This document shows, piece after piece, positions 53,159 to 63,390 of a DNA stretch of 64,000 nucleotides. The stretch is taken from NCBI GenBank assembly GCA_030065635.1, contig JASJDJ010000007.1, positions 22,369 to 86,368 on the forward strand, written 5' to 3'. Numbering within the stretch: the first letter of the stretch is position 1; the number at the start of each line of letters is the position of its first letter. Both the position numbers and the translations under genes were made by a program. The notes below the pieces were generated by a model. The model did no database searches, was not told where the DNA came from, and saw nothing but the letters and a program-made list of their open reading frames with translations. This stretch comes from Xenococcaceae cyanobacterium MO_188.B32 (GTDB taxonomy: Bacteria > Cyanobacteriota > Cyanobacteriia > Cyanobacteriales > Xenococcaceae).

Positions 53159-54922
53159 ATGCAGTCTCTACTCAAACAGCTTAAAAATTCCGTTAGCGAA
53201 GCTTTGGTTGCAGCTTTTGGCGCAGAATTAGCAGATAGCGATCCTTTAGTTGTCACTGCTAGCAATCCTAAATTTGGCGACTATCAATCTAATGTAGCTT
53301 TGTCTCTACCCAAAAAACTTAAAATAGCACCAAGAAACATTGCTGAAAGAATAGTAGAGAATCTTAAAGTAGATAATTTCTGTGAGACTCCTACTATAGC
53401 AGGACCTGGTTTTATTAACTTCACGATTAAACCTACCTATCTAGCAACCCAACTGAGTAAGATTCAAGCAGACGATCGCTTGGGTATTGAACCAGTGCGA
53501 TCGCCCCAGAGAATAATAGTAGACTATCCTAGCCCTAATATTGCTAAAGAGATGCACGTCGGTCATTTGCGTCCTGCTATAATTGGGGATTGTCTGGCGC
53601 GGATTTTGGAATTTATCGGTCATGACGTTTTACGCATCAGTCATGTGGGTGATTGGGGAACTCCTTTTGGTATGCTCATTGCCTATCTTAGAGAAGCCTA
53701 TTCAGAAGCTTTGACAAGCAAAGAAAAATTAGATTTGGGAGAGTTATCTACTTTCTATCGCCAGGCAAAAAAAAGATTTGACGAAGATGAAAATTTCCGT
53801 GAAGCTGCTAGACTCTCAGTAGTTCAACTTCAAGCAGGAGATGAAGAAACCATACTTGCCTGGAAAATTGTCTGTGACTTATCTAGTCGTTCTTATCAGA
53901 AGATTTACGATCTGATGGGAATTTATCCTGAAATTACACCAAGAGGAGAATCTTTTTATAATCCTTTTTTACCAGAAGTAATAACAGAGTTAGAGGAACT
54001 AGGTTTACTCGTAGAGAGTGATGGAGCAAAATGCGTTTTCTTAGAAGGTTTTACTAACAGAGAAGGCGAGCCTTTACCTCTAATCGTACAGAAATCAGAT
54101 GGAGGTTATAACTATGCCACCACTGACTTAGCTGCTATTCGCTATCGAGTCAAAGTAGATAAAGTTCAACAAGTAATTTATCCCGTTGGTTCGGAACAAA
54201 AAAGTCACTTTGCTCAAATTTTTCAAGTAGGCAAGCGAGCAGGTTGGATTACGGAAAATCATCAATTCATTCACGCTTATTTTGGGTTAGTCTTAGGAGA
54301 AGACGGCGCAAAATTAAAAACGCGCTCGGGAGAAGCAGTCAGGCTTAAAGATTTATTAGATGAAGCAATTAATTTAGCGCGTAAAGATTTAGAAACTAGA
54401 CTGAAAGAAGAAGGAAGAGAAGAAACAGCAGAATTTGTCGATCGAGTTTCCCAAGTAGTAGGTATTAGTGCCGTTAAGTATGCCGATTTGAGTCAAAATC
54501 GTACTTCCGACTACAAATTTAGCTATCAAAAAATGCTGGCTCTCCAAGGCAACACCGCACCTTATCTACTCTATGCTTATGTGCGGGTACAAGGGATTAG
54601 TCGTAAAGGAAATATTGACTTTACTAAGTTGTCAACAGATACCAAAATATTGCTTGAAGAAGAAACAGAAATTATCTTGGCAAAACATATTTTACAACTA
54701 GGAGAAGTCCTTCAAGAAGTAGAAAAAGATTTACTGCCTAATCGTCTTTGTCAGTATCTATTTGAACTAAGTCAAAAATTCAATCAATTCTACGATCGCT
54801 GTCCCATTTTACAAGCAGATGAACCATTGCGTACTTCTAGGTTGATTTTAGCCGATCTAACTGCCCGTACGCTCGAGTTAGGATTATCTTTATTAGGGAT
54901 CTCTGTAATCGAAAGAATGTAG
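53159..54922 (+). CDS. argS: Arginyl-tRNA synthetase
   Basis: 587 residues, class Ia. N-terminal Arg-tRNA domain (about 1-90), then HIGH as H-V-G-H-L-R near 140. The KMSKS position is degenerate (G-A-K-L-K-T-R-S-G), as common for ArgRS. The C-terminal DALR helical domain follows ([18 protein letters not shown]). It charges tRNA-Arg with arginine in the cytoplasm. Size matches the family. A repeat tract begins 18 bases after the stop. Confidence 0.95.
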   Translation: MQSLLKQLKNSVSEALVAAFGAELADSDPLVVTASNPKFGDYQSNVALSLPKKLKIAPRNIAERIVENLKVDNFCETPTIAGPGFINFTIKPTYLATQLSKIQADDRLGIEPVRSPQRIIVDYPSPNIAKEMHVGHLRPAIIGDCLARILEFIGHDVLRISHVGDWGTPFGMLIAYLREAYSEALTSKEKLDLGELSTFYRQAKKRFDEDENFREAARLSVVQLQAGDEETILAWKIVCDLSSRSYQKIYDLMGIYPEITPRGESFYNPFLPEVITELEELGLLVESDGAKCVFLEGFTNREGEPLPLIVQKSDGGYNYATTDLAAIRYRVKVDKVQQVIYPVGSEQKSHFAQIFQVGKRAGWITENHQFIHAYFGLVLGEDGAKLKTRSGEAVRLKDLLDEAINLARKDLETRLKEEGREETAEFVDRVSQVVGISAVKYADLSQNRTSDYKFSYQKMLALQGNTAPYLLYAYVRVQGISRKGNIDFTKLSTDTKILLEEETEIILAKHILQLGEVLQEVEKDLLPNRLCQYLFELSQKFNQFYDRCPILQADEPLRTSRLILADLTARTLELGLSLLGISVIERM

Positions 54923-54940
54923 AAATTAGCGAATAACCGC

Positions 54941-55027
54941 CATGAAATTAATTTCATGTCTCAAACACCAAGTCGGTTTAAACCGACTTACAATATCGGA
55001 CAGAGAACTTATTTTTTGGCTGGCTAT
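54941..55027 (+). repeat. RAYT-flanking palindromic repeat, left copy
   Basis: CATGAAATTAATTTCATG is a palindrome, and AAGTCGGTTTAAACCGACTT (54970-54989) is a perfect 20-base palindrome. The element continues to GGCTGGCTATT. Its parts match the right copy at 55555-55639 in the same order and direction, roughly three-quarters identical. Confidence 0.75.
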
Positions 55028-55067
55028 TGAGTTTTAGGCAAGATCGATCGTAAGTAATTAAATTAAT

Positions 55068-55529
55068 ATGGCTTTATGGCGTTTATATTATCATTTGATT
55101 TGGGGTACAAAGGATAGACAGATGTTAATTGATAGTAGACGAGAAGCCAGGCTTTATCCTTATATTATCAGTAAAGCCGATTCTATCAATTGTATTATCC
55201 ACGCTATAAACGGTACAGAAGATCATATTCATATAATTGCTTCTATTCCTCCCAAATTATCGATAGCAGAATTTGTCAAGCGCGTCAAAGGTAGTAGCTC
55301 TCATTACCTCAATCAAAATTTTTCCGCTCCTCCTAAATTCTTGTGGCAAGAAGGGTATGGAGTATTTTCGTTAGGTGGTAAGCAATTAGATACAGCGATC
55401 GCTTATGTTCAAAATCAAAAAATTTACCATCAACAAGATACAACAATTTCAATGCTAGAACGAATCGATTACAATAACGATCCACCTAAAGCTTACAAAT
55501 TGCGATCGATTCAACCACCATCAAATTGA
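55068..55529 (+). CDS. REP-associated tyrosine transposase (IS200-like, RAYT)
   Basis: 153 residues, a Y1 HUH transposase. The HUH metal motif is H-I-H in E-D-H-I-H-I-I-A-S. The catalytic Tyr is probably in L-D-T-A-I-A-Y-V-Q-N-Q-K-I-Y-H. It begins M-A-L-W-R-L-Y-Y-H-L-I-W-G-T-K-D-R, typical of the family. It is intact and flanked on both sides by palindromic repeats, the usual RAYT arrangement, so it may mobilise or have generated them. It sits between argS and the ABC exporter. Confidence 0.88.
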   Translation: MALWRLYYHLIWGTKDRQMLIDSRREARLYPYIISKADSINCIIHAINGTEDHIHIIASIPPKLSIAEFVKRVKGSSSHYLNQNFSAPPKFLWQEGYGVFSLGGKQLDTAIAYVQNQKIYHQQDTTISMLERIDYNNDPPKAYKLRSIQPPSN

Positions 55530-55554
55530 TTAAATGGTTAAACTCCACAATCAT

Positions 55555-55639
55555 CATGAAATCAATTTCATTGCTTAAACCTAAAGTCCGTTTAAACGGA
55601 CTTAATATATGAGACAGGGAATATAATTCCCTGGCTATA
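55555..55639 (+). repeat. RAYT-flanking palindromic repeat, right copy
   Basis: CATGAAATCAATTTCATTG, then AAGTCCGTTTAAACGGACTT (55584-55603, perfect 20-base palindrome), then AGGGAATATAATTCCCT and GGCTAT. It matches the left copy's order but with compensating changes in the stems (CGG/CCG to CCG/CGG), which keep pairing. Confidence 0.75.
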
Positions 55640-55768
55640 ACTTGATGTGGAATAAGTCGGTAATTCATTCCCTGGATATTCAAACTTGTGCTTGTGCCAA
55701 ATATCTTTTTTTAGTATTCTTCCAAATCCGATAACATATCTATTACCAAAACCTACTAAATAATAGAT

Positions 55769-57499
55769 TTGAAAACCCGTTCTAGTTACTGGCAACTAAT
55801 CCCCTATATCCGTCCGCAAATTCCTACGATTACACAAGCTTTGGCTTGTACCCTCGCATACACTTTCTTTTGGCCTATCTTAGCTCACTTAGCAGGGGAA
55901 ATAGCCAATTCTATTGGAGAAGGAGATACCAACACCACCGCACAGCTTGCTATTGCAGCGTCAGTTGCTTTTTTATTACAAGGTATAGTGCAGTATGGAC
56001 AAGATACCCTTATGGCGAAAGCAGCTTTAAAGATTGCTTTAGACTTGCGCCAAGTTGTTTATACTCACCTGCAAAGACTCAGTCTCGATTATTTTGAAGT
56101 AGCCAAAACAGGAGATTTAGCTTATCGGTTAACAGAAGAAATCGAGCGCATTGGAGAAGTAGTTAATAACTTTTTCCATCAATTTGTTCCTTGTATTTTA
56201 CAGTTAATTGTGGTGTTGGGTTATTTGTTTTATCTCAACTGGCAATTAACTCTAGCTACTTTAATTGTTGCTCCTTTAATGGCAGTTTTAATTGGCATTT
56301 TTGGGGAAAAGCTACTTAAATTTTCTCGTCGCAGTCAAAATAAAATTTCTAATTTATCTTCTTTTCTGACAGAAGTATTTAGCGGAATTCGTTTAGTTAA
56401 AGCTCTAGCAGCAGAAGACTATACCATTGCTAAATTTATTCAAGAGGCAGAAGAAAATAGACAGGCACAACTATTAGCCGAAAAAGTTAAAGCAATTCAG
56501 TTTGTGGTAGTTGGTTTCTTAGAAGCTCTAAGTGTTATTTTTCTATTTTTCCTTGGTAGTTGGCAAATTAGTCAAGGAAATTTAACAGGGAGTGAATTTG
56601 TTAGTTATGTAGCTGGAGTGGCTTTATTAATCAATCCGATTTCTATTACTACTGCTAACTATAATCAATTTAAACAAGGACAAGCTTCTATCGATCGCAT
56701 TTTTGAACTGCTAACTATTAAATCAACCATAGTTGAAAAACCAGACGCGATCGATCTGCCTGTGGTGACGGGAAAAGTAGAATATAGTCAGATTAATTTT
56801 AGCTATCATTCCGCTCGACCCGTACTGCAAAATATTAACTTAATCGCTCAACCAGGAGAAACCATTGCCCTAGTAGGAGAATCTGGTGCGGGAAAATCTA
56901 CCTTAGTTAATCTTTTACCTCGTTTTTACGACCTCGATCGAGGAAAAATCTTAATTGACGGTATTAATATTAAAGATGTAACCCTCAAAAGTCTACGCAA
57001 ACAAATAGGCATAGTACCCCAAGAAACCCTATTATTTTCTGGTACGATCGCTCAAAATATTGCCTTTGGACAAACAGAATTCGACTTAGAACAAATAAAG
57101 GCAGCAGCCAAAATTGCTAATGCTCATCAATTTATTACTGCCCTATCCCAAGGTTACTATACCTATGTCGGCGAAAGAGGTGTCAACCTATCGGGAGGAC
57201 AAAGACAAAGAATCGCGATCGCCCGTGCCGTGCTACTCAATCCCCGTATTCTTATTTTAGATGAAGCTACCTCTGCTTTAGACTCAGAATCAGAAGCTTT
57301 AGTACAAGAAGCCTTAGAGCGCATTATGGAAGAACGTACTGTATTTGTAATTGCTCATCGTTTGGCTACAGTACGCCGAGTTAATCGAATTTTGGTGTTA
57401 GAGAAAGGCAAAATCATCGAATCGGGCACTCACGAAGAATTAATCGCTAATAATGGTCGTTACGCCCGTTTTCATAGTCAACAGTTTGACCAAAGATAA
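55769..57499 (+). CDS. ABC exporter, fused permease-ATPase (MsbA-type)
   Basis: 576 residues from a TTG start at 55769. Residues ~15-300 form a six-helix ABC exporter membrane domain (A-L-A-C-T-L-A-Y-T-F-F-W-P through G-V-A-L-L-I-N-P). The ATPase has Walker A G-E-S-G-A-G-K-S-T, signature L-S-G-G-Q-R-Q-R, Walker B I-L-I-L-D-E-A-T-S-A-L-D, and H in A-H-R-L-A-T. It works as a dimer in the inner membrane to export lipid, glycolipid or peptide; substrate unknown. A 33-bp piece of its 5' coding region (55840-55872) is repeated downstream at 57606-57638. Confidence 0.88.
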   Translation: MKTRSSYWQLIPYIRPQIPTITQALACTLAYTFFWPILAHLAGEIANSIGEGDTNTTAQLAIAASVAFLLQGIVQYGQDTLMAKAALKIALDLRQVVYTHLQRLSLDYFEVAKTGDLAYRLTEEIERIGEVVNNFFHQFVPCILQLIVVLGYLFYLNWQLTLATLIVAPLMAVLIGIFGEKLLKFSRRSQNKISNLSSFLTEVFSGIRLVKALAAEDYTIAKFIQEAEENRQAQLLAEKVKAIQFVVVGFLEALSVIFLFFLGSWQISQGNLTGSEFVSYVAGVALLINPISITTANYNQFKQGQASIDRIFELLTIKSTIVEKPDAIDLPVVTGKVEYSQINFSYHSARPVLQNINLIAQPGETIALVGESGAGKSTLVNLLPRFYDLDRGKILIDGINIKDVTLKSLRKQIGIVPQETLLFSGTIAQNIAFGQTEFDLEQIKAAAKIANAHQFITALSQGYYTYVGERGVNLSGGQRQRIAIARAVLLNPRILILDEATSALDSESEALVQEALERIMEERTVFVIAHRLATVRRVNRILVLEKGKIIESGTHEELIANNGRYARFHSQQFDQR

Positions 57500-57605
57500 T
57501 AGCTGTTGACACCTTATATTCATTTGCAAGATTTAATCATCGAACTCACGTTTTATGAGGTGGCTGAAAGCTATGTTCAGAATGGTTTTCAACCCATTTA
57601 AAGCT

Positions 57606-57638
57606 TTTGGCTTGTACCCTCGCATACACTTTCTTTTG
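57606..57638 (+). repeat. 33-bp copy of the ABC exporter's 5' coding sequence
   Basis: Identical to 55840-55872 inside the exporter gene, in the same orientation, about 1.77 kb away. With one T added, the match extends four more bases (AAGC). The rest of 57500-57701 contains no gene. Confidence 0.8.
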
Positions 57639-57701
57639 AGCAAAAATATGCAGAAAACTTCTCAGAAACAATGGGTGCGCCAGCCAAACCTTCAAATTTT
57701 C

Positions 57702-58586
57702 TTAACCCGAACCAATCCGAATTACTTTACCACGATCGAAAACTTGCCCATTCTTACCAATTCCTTGAATTTCTAGGTATTCTGGGTAAACATCGATCGT
57801 CGCAAAACTCAATCTGGCTGCCGAACGAGCAGTCCAATCAGAATTCCACACGGGACGGGTTTTTGCTCCAGCACCGCAGGTTAAATAAGTCGTTCCTTCA
57901 ATTGGTTTGGTGCGCTCGTAGTTATGGTCGTGACCGTTAAGATACAGTTGAACTCCATAACGAGCAAATAGAGGGGATAATTTTTCGATTAGTTTAGGGC
58001 TACTACCGTGAATTCCAGAAGAATAGAGAGGATGATGTGCGAAAACAATTTTCCAAGTAGCAGTTGAACTAGCTAGATTTTCTTCTAACCAGATCAGTTG
58101 TTCTGACCAGGAAGCATTTTTATTGGTATCGAGAGCAAAAAACTGAACGATATCTTGAGTAAAGGTATAGTAGCGTCCTTGCATATTATATCCTGAGTAG
58201 TTAACCTGTTCTATGCCGTTGTTAGTCCGTATATCATGATTGCCCAGAACAGCATAGAAAGGAACTCCTTGTTGTCTGAAAAATCGATAGGGTCGTTCAA
58301 AGGCAGCCCCAATTCTAGATATTTCTCCATCTTCATAAATATTGTCTCCAGTCAGTAAAATAAAAGCGAAGGGAAGTTTTTGAAAATAGTCTTCCATCAC
58401 TTCAGCGATCGCTAATTGCCCTATATTACCCGTTCCTACATCTCCTAAAGCCACAAAGCGAAATAGAGGTAAAGATTCTTCGGTAGCATTGTTAGGAGTA
58501 GTTCCCCTAGCAGTTAAAAAATAGTTACTCGAAGCTAATCCTAATCCAAATAAACCTAATAAACGCAAAAAATTACGTCGTTTCAA
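57702..58586 (-). CDS. Tat-exported metallophosphoesterase (purple-acid-phosphatase-like)
   Basis: 294 residues. The N-terminus M-K-R-R-N-F-L-R-L-L-G-L-F-G-L-G-L is a twin-arginine signal. Calcineurin-like metallophosphatase motifs: A-L-G-D-V-G, L-T-G-D-N-I-Y-E, L-G-N-H-D, F-A-H-H-P-L-Y-S, and N-G-H-D-H-N-Y-E-R. It is a dinuclear-metal phosphatase acting outside the cytoplasm, perhaps for phosphate scavenging. Divergent repeats and the exporter lie downstream; the permease gene precedes it by 45 bases on the same strand, so co-transcription is possible. Confidence 0.88.
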   Translation of the reverse strand: MKRRNFLRLLGLFGLGLASSNYFLTARGTTPNNATEESLPLFRFVALGDVGTGNIGQLAIAEVMEDYFQKLPFAFILLTGDNIYEDGEISRIGAAFERPYRFFRQQGVPFYAVLGNHDIRTNNGIEQVNYSGYNMQGRYYTFTQDIVQFFALDTNKNASWSEQLIWLEENLASSTATWKIVFAHHPLYSSGIHGSSPKLIEKLSPLFARYGVQLYLNGHDHNYERTKPIEGTTYLTCGAGAKTRPVWNSDWTARSAARLSFATIDVYPEYLEIQGIGKNGQVFDRGKVIRIGSG

Positions 58587-58631
58587 GATTTTGTTCCTCC
58601 TCCAAAACCACCTTGTTGACTTGAATATAAT

Positions 58632-60998
58632 TTATTCTCTAGTTTTGAGTACGGCAATAAGATCGAGATGATTAATTTGACGGCGGATAATTAAGCCCGA
58701 ACCAAAGGCAGCTATAACAACAATTACAAAAGTAACAGCATAGGTAGCTCTGGTAATTATTAACGGTAAACGATAGAGTTCTGAATTGTAAGCAGAAGCC
58801 ATCAAAGCTGCCAAACAATAGCCGATCGCATAACCGACAGGAATGGCGAGTAAGATTAGAATTGCCTGTTCTCCGAGCAAAATAAATGCTACCTCTGCCT
58901 TGGTAAAACCCATAATTCGTAAACTGGCTAATTCCCTTCCCCTTTCGGAAAGAGCGATACGGGCAGAATTATAAACAACGCTAAAAGTGATAATACAGGC
59001 AAAAAATACCAACACATTGGTCATAATCCTGAGATTTTCCGCACTAATTTCCTCAAAGCTTTTCAAACCTGCTTCGCGGGTAGAAATACCAGTAATGGCA
59101 GGAATCTGTTTTAGCTCGGAGTAAAGTTGACTGGCAAAATGGTCATCTACCGAAAGGTAAGCACCAGAAATAGTTTGTCCTTCTCGCATCAAGCGATTGA
59201 GAGCATGGATATCGATATAGGCCTGGACTCCTAACAGTTCGTCTACCAATCCCGCCACAGATACTTTCCGTATGGGGCGACTGCCTTCTAACACTTCAAC
59301 GGTTAAAGTATCCCCTGGTTTAACCCCCAAAATTTCAGCTAATTTAGTGGTTAATACTACTCCATCCGTAGGCAGATAGACAGAGTCAAAATTCTTATCC
59401 ATCAAACGGCGAAATTCTCCCCTTGGCTGAATTCCCGTTAAAGGAGCGCGATAGGTGCGATGTTCAAAGCGCAGACGGGCAGGGACAAGACGAAAAGGTT
59501 CGGCTTGAATCACTCCTGGTAAACTGGCAACTTCATAACGGGTACGAGAGGGACGGGGTTCATTAAAAACAATGGTGATATCTTCTCTTTGTACCTGACG
59601 AAATTGAAAGTCCATTAAGTAGTTAAGTGCATCTTTCATGTAGTTGCCCGTAAGTAAAATAGCTACAGCTAGAGCAACACCCAGAATAGATAAAAATGCT
59701 TGCCATGGTTTCCGTTCCAAATTCCGCAAAATAATTCTGCCCGCAGGAGAAAAGAAACGCTGTAAACCCAACCTTTCCACAATAGTAGGGCGAAATTGTG
59801 CTGGTGGTTCGGGGCGCATGGCTTCCGCTGGTGGGAGGGAAACAGCCCTAGCTACTGCCATAAATGCCCCGATCGCAGCAGCCGTATAACTAACTATAAT
59901 TGCTGTTGCCAAGACATTGGAGTCTACTTGAAAACGGAGTAAAGGAAAGCGAAAGAATTGGGTATAGATTTGGGTTAACCCCCTACCCAACCATAACCCC
60001 CCCAATATACCTAACGTTGCTCCACCACTAACGATAACCAGCACAAACTTGAGATAGTGGAAGCCAATAGCTAAATTTCCATAACCAAAAGCTTTCAGGA
60101 CGGCTATCTGTTCCTTTTGCGTGCCTACTAACCGTGAGAGAACTACGTGAAGGAGAAAAGCAGCAATACCTAAAAAGATTGAAGGTAGTAAAGTTGCCAT
60201 AATTTCTAACCCTTTAATCTCGTCAGAGAGAATCTGATGGGAGAATTGATCTTCTCTGCTGTATGCCCCTAAACCGCCATACCTTGCCAATAGTCTATCT
60301 AGCTGAGTAATAATTTCAATCTCTTTTGCTCCAGGACTCAAAGAGAGAGTAACATCATTAAATGCACCATCAAGGTCAAATGCCTCACCTAAGGCTTTGC
60401 GACCCATCCAAACAATGCCAAATCGTTTATTATCGGGATATAATTCCCCTGCACCCCTTACTTCATAAACATATTCAGGAGAAAGGGCTATCCCTACAAT
60501 CCGTAAATTTTCCCACCGTCCATTAATAATTGCGCCGATAGTATCCCCTAGTTTTAATTGATTAGCCTCGGCAAAAGCCTCACTAACTAAGACTTCATCC
60601 CCTCTCCCTGGTTCGAGATAACGCCCCTTGCGAATGAATAAATTATTCAGTATAGAAGTACTTCTTTCGGGTAGAGAAATTAGTCTCCCTGTAGCTGGTT
60701 CGGTTAAACCAGGAACGTCAAGAGTAACATCTACCACAATGCGGGTCTGAGTTTGAGCTACTCCTGGAATTTCCCCAATCTGTTCTTTAAGAGTTTCGGG
60801 GGCGCGTTTAAGAGAAGCAAAAACTCGAGCAAAATTATATTGGTTGTAGTAAGTAGTCTGAGTAAGAGTGAGGGAAGTATAGGCACTCCTCGCCATGACA
60901 AAGCTAGCAATTCCACAAGCGACCACAAGCGCGATCGCGATTACCTGTCCTCGCGAATGCCACAAGTCACGGAATAGCTTTAAATCGAGGGGATTCAT
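58632..60998 (-). CDS. FtsX/MacB-type ABC transporter permease
   Basis: 788 residues. One N-terminal helix (V-I-A-I-A-L-V-V-A-C-G-I-A-S-F), a large periplasmic MacB-like domain, a cluster of three helices near 270-395, another helix and domain, and three C-terminal helices (about 660-780). Two FtsX-like domains are present, as in LolE/MacB-type fused permeases. It works with a separate ATPase, which is not in this window on either side. It likely exports lipoproteins, lipids or peptides. It precedes the phosphatase gene by 45 bases. Confidence 0.88.
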   Translation of the reverse strand: MNPLDLKLFRDLWHSRGQVIAIALVVACGIASFVMARSAYTSLTLTQTTYYNQYNFARVFASLKRAPETLKEQIGEIPGVAQTQTRIVVDVTLDVPGLTEPATGRLISLPERSTSILNNLFIRKGRYLEPGRGDEVLVSEAFAEANQLKLGDTIGAIINGRWENLRIVGIALSPEYVYEVRGAGELYPDNKRFGIVWMGRKALGEAFDLDGAFNDVTLSLSPGAKEIEIITQLDRLLARYGGLGAYSREDQFSHQILSDEIKGLEIMATLLPSIFLGIAAFLLHVVLSRLVGTQKEQIAVLKAFGYGNLAIGFHYLKFVLVIVSGGATLGILGGLWLGRGLTQIYTQFFRFPLLRFQVDSNVLATAIIVSYTAAAIGAFMAVARAVSLPPAEAMRPEPPAQFRPTIVERLGLQRFFSPAGRIILRNLERKPWQAFLSILGVALAVAILLTGNYMKDALNYLMDFQFRQVQREDITIVFNEPRPSRTRYEVASLPGVIQAEPFRLVPARLRFEHRTYRAPLTGIQPRGEFRRLMDKNFDSVYLPTDGVVLTTKLAEILGVKPGDTLTVEVLEGSRPIRKVSVAGLVDELLGVQAYIDIHALNRLMREGQTISGAYLSVDDHFASQLYSELKQIPAITGISTREAGLKSFEEISAENLRIMTNVLVFFACIITFSVVYNSARIALSERGRELASLRIMGFTKAEVAFILLGEQAILILLAIPVGYAIGYCLAALMASAYNSELYRLPLIITRATYAVTFVIVVIAAFGSGLIIRRQINHLDLIAVLKTRE

Positions 60999-61180
60999 TT
61001 AGAGAAGAGAGAGGGAATAGGTGATACCTGAATCCTAGCTTAAAAGCCTATCCTAATTGTTTAGAGCGATCGCCTCGATCGATAAATTAAAATCAATACA
61101 ATGTCTATCTAATTTTTTTATTGGTAGGAAAGATGATTTGTGTTAAAGATGATTTGTGTTTGTGGTGTTGGGTAGGGTAA

Positions 61181-61300
61181 ATGCCCAAGAAAATACGAGA
61201 GCTTAAATCAATGCTCATGAAGAACGGTTTTGAGTTAATATCAAAACGTGGTAAAGGCAGTCACGCGATATATCAATATTCTGGCACTACTATCAGAGTA
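61181..61300 (+). pseudogene. HicA toxin, N-terminal part
   Basis: The first ~43 codons read M-P-K-K-I-R-E-L-K-S-M-L-M-K-N-G-F, then K-R-G-K-G-S-H-A-I-Y-Q-Y, the HicA (YcfA) fold with its catalytic His in G-S-H. From about 61300 the frame runs on to 61483 but is then antisense to a HigB remnant, so the natural C-terminus is lost. No HicB antitoxin gene is recognisable upstream. Confidence 0.65.
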
Positions 61301-61461
61301 AACCTTCCTACTTTATCCGCAGTCGGAAAAATTTCTTTCAACTCAGCAATAGAATTAAAATTCTACTGCTTCATTAAGCTATACCATTGGGCTAAAGCTG
61401 TTTTTGTTTTTGGATATCTAGCAGCAAATTCATTAAGACGCTTACGGGTAATAATGTGCAT
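61298..61461 (-). pseudogene. HigB toxin, N-terminal part with an internal stop
   Basis: ATG at 61459-61461, reading M-H-I-I-T-R-K-R-L-N-E-F, then A-L-A-Q-W-Y-S-L-M-K-Q, TAG (61363-61365), then N-F-N-S-I-A-E-L-K-E-I-F-P-T-A-D-K-V-G-R-F. This is the HigB pattern. Both the stop and the loss of everything after G-R-F show it is dead. It meets the HicA fragment tail to tail near 61298. Confidence 0.65.
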
Positions 61462-61529
61462 ATCTAAAACAAAGAAAACATGAAAAATAAATTTGATACC
61501 GCGTTATTGTCTTAATTCGATCTGCCTTT

Positions 61530-63251
61530 TTACACTTCTCGATCGCAACCAAATTTCTCCCTAATATTACTATTAAAATACTGACCGACAGAAGGGGATT
61601 CTTTTAAACCTTGATAAATAGATTCAGGTACATCTAAATATTTATATATACCGCCATGATTAAATTCGATTTTGAGGATTTTCTTATCGGCATCATAGTC
61701 AAAAGATTTGATTGCTTCACTTTGACTTTTAAGTAGGGGGAAGGCAATTACATCGCGGATACTAGGAGAATCGGTTAATACCATTACCAATCGATCGATC
61801 CCGATACCTAAACCACCAGTAGGAGGCATACCATATTCTAAGGCAGCTAGGAAGTCTTCATCCACATCATGAGCCTCCAAATCTCCCGCAGCTTTTTTCG
61901 CTGCTTGGGCTTCTAATCTGGCTCTTTGCTCTAAAGGATCGGTTAATTCAGAAAAACTATTAGCAGTTTCTCTTCCTACTATAAATAATTCAAACCTTTC
62001 TACCAATCCTGGTTTACTGCGATGAGGTTTGGCGAGGGGAGATATTTCGACAGGATAATCAATGACAAAGGTAGGTTGAATGAGAGTTTCTTCTACTTTT
62101 TGTTCAAAAGCTTCATTAAGTAGTTTACCGATAGTTTTACAGTCGTTAGGAACTTCTATTCCAGCTTCTTTAGCTGCTTTGGCTGCTGTTTCAAAGTCAC
62201 TGAATGAATTAAAATCTAACCCTGTAGCTTCTTTTACTACCTCATGCATAGTTACTCTACGGAAAGGAGGAGTCAGATCGATTTCTTCTTTTTGATAGTT
62301 AACTTTAGTCGTGCCTACAACTTCTTGAGTGACGCTACTAATTAAATCTTCGGTTAACGCCATCATATCGTTATAATCTGCATATGCCTGATAAACTTCG
62401 ATCATAGTAAATTCAGGATTATGCCGAGTGGAAACTCCCTCATTACGGAAAATTCTGCCTAGTTCAAAGACTTTTTCAAAACCGCCTACAATTAATCTTT
62501 TCAAATGTAATTCTGTGGCAATACGGAGATATAAATCCATCTCCAAGGTATTGTGATAGGTGATAAAAGGACGAGCCTCTGCGCCACCAGCTTCACTTTG
62601 TAATACAGGGGTTTCTATTTCCAGAAAATCTCTAGATTCTAAATAACGGCGAATAGCAGCGGTTATTTGAGCGCGACGGCGGAAAGTTTGCCTAACTTGA
62701 GGATTGACAATTAAATCTACATAACGCTGACGATAGCGTTTTTCCGTATCGGTTAAGCCATGCCATTTATCGGGTAGGGGTAGTAAAGATTTAGTCAGAA
62801 TAGCGAATTCACCAACATAGATAGAAAGTTCACCTTTTTCTGTTCTTTTGAGTGAACCTTTTACCCCTAAAATATCCCCCGTATCGGTTAATTTTTTAAG
62901 GTGATTGAATGCCCCAGTTAGATCGGACATTTGGCTATTAATTTTCTTTTTGTCTAGATATAGCTGAATTTTGCCCGTTTCGTCTTGCAATTCAAAAAAA
63001 GCTAACTTGCCAAAGACACGACGAGCGACTATTCTTCCTGCCAGAGAAACTTCTACCTCTACTTCTTCTCCACTGGCTAAATCCGCATACTTTTCTTGCA
63101 GTTCAATGGCTTTGTGAGTTACTTCCCACTTGTAAGCATATGGATTCAATCCCAAGTCTTTAATCTGATTGACTTTCTCAATTCTGGCTGCACGAATTTC
63201 TTCTAGGGTAGATTTATTAGGTTGGTTATTGGGGGATTGAGTTCCTGCCAT
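61530..63251 (-). CDS. lysS: Lysyl-tRNA synthetase with C-terminal KTSC domain
   Basis: 573 residues, class II. OB-fold anticodon-binding domain at ~60-160. Motif 2 is [11 protein letters not shown], motif 3 is [11 protein letters not shown]. After the catalytic domain, ~70 residues (E-A-I-K-S-F-D-Y-D through [11 protein letters not shown]) form a KTSC domain, a small strand-rich appendage named from lysyl-tRNA synthetases. It charges tRNA-Lys with lysine. Preceded by a noncoding stretch; no operon partner. Confidence 0.95.
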   Translation of the reverse strand: MAGTQSPNNQPNKSTLEEIRAARIEKVNQIKDLGLNPYAYKWEVTHKAIELQEKYADLASGEEVEVEVSLAGRIVARRVFGKLAFFELQDETGKIQLYLDKKKINSQMSDLTGAFNHLKKLTDTGDILGVKGSLKRTEKGELSIYVGEFAILTKSLLPLPDKWHGLTDTEKRYRQRYVDLIVNPQVRQTFRRRAQITAAIRRYLESRDFLEIETPVLQSEAGGAEARPFITYHNTLEMDLYLRIATELHLKRLIVGGFEKVFELGRIFRNEGVSTRHNPEFTMIEVYQAYADYNDMMALTEDLISSVTQEVVGTTKVNYQKEEIDLTPPFRRVTMHEVVKEATGLDFNSFSDFETAAKAAKEAGIEVPNDCKTIGKLLNEAFEQKVEETLIQPTFVIDYPVEISPLAKPHRSKPGLVERFELFIVGRETANSFSELTDPLEQRARLEAQAAKKAAGDLEAHDVDEDFLAALEYGMPPTGGLGIGIDRLVMVLTDSPSIRDVIAFPLLKSQSEAIKSFDYDADKKILKIEFNHGGIYKYLDVPESIYQGLKESPSVGQYFNSNIREKFGCDREV

Positions 63252-63390
63252 AGTTCAAAACAACAAAAAGAATTAAATTTAGAGAAAAGATATGGACATT
63301 GATAATTTCTATTATTCTAAGTCTATCTTCTTTGCCACAAGCAGATCAGATTATAGCTTAGGTTCATAAATAACTGTAAGCGGGATTGAT

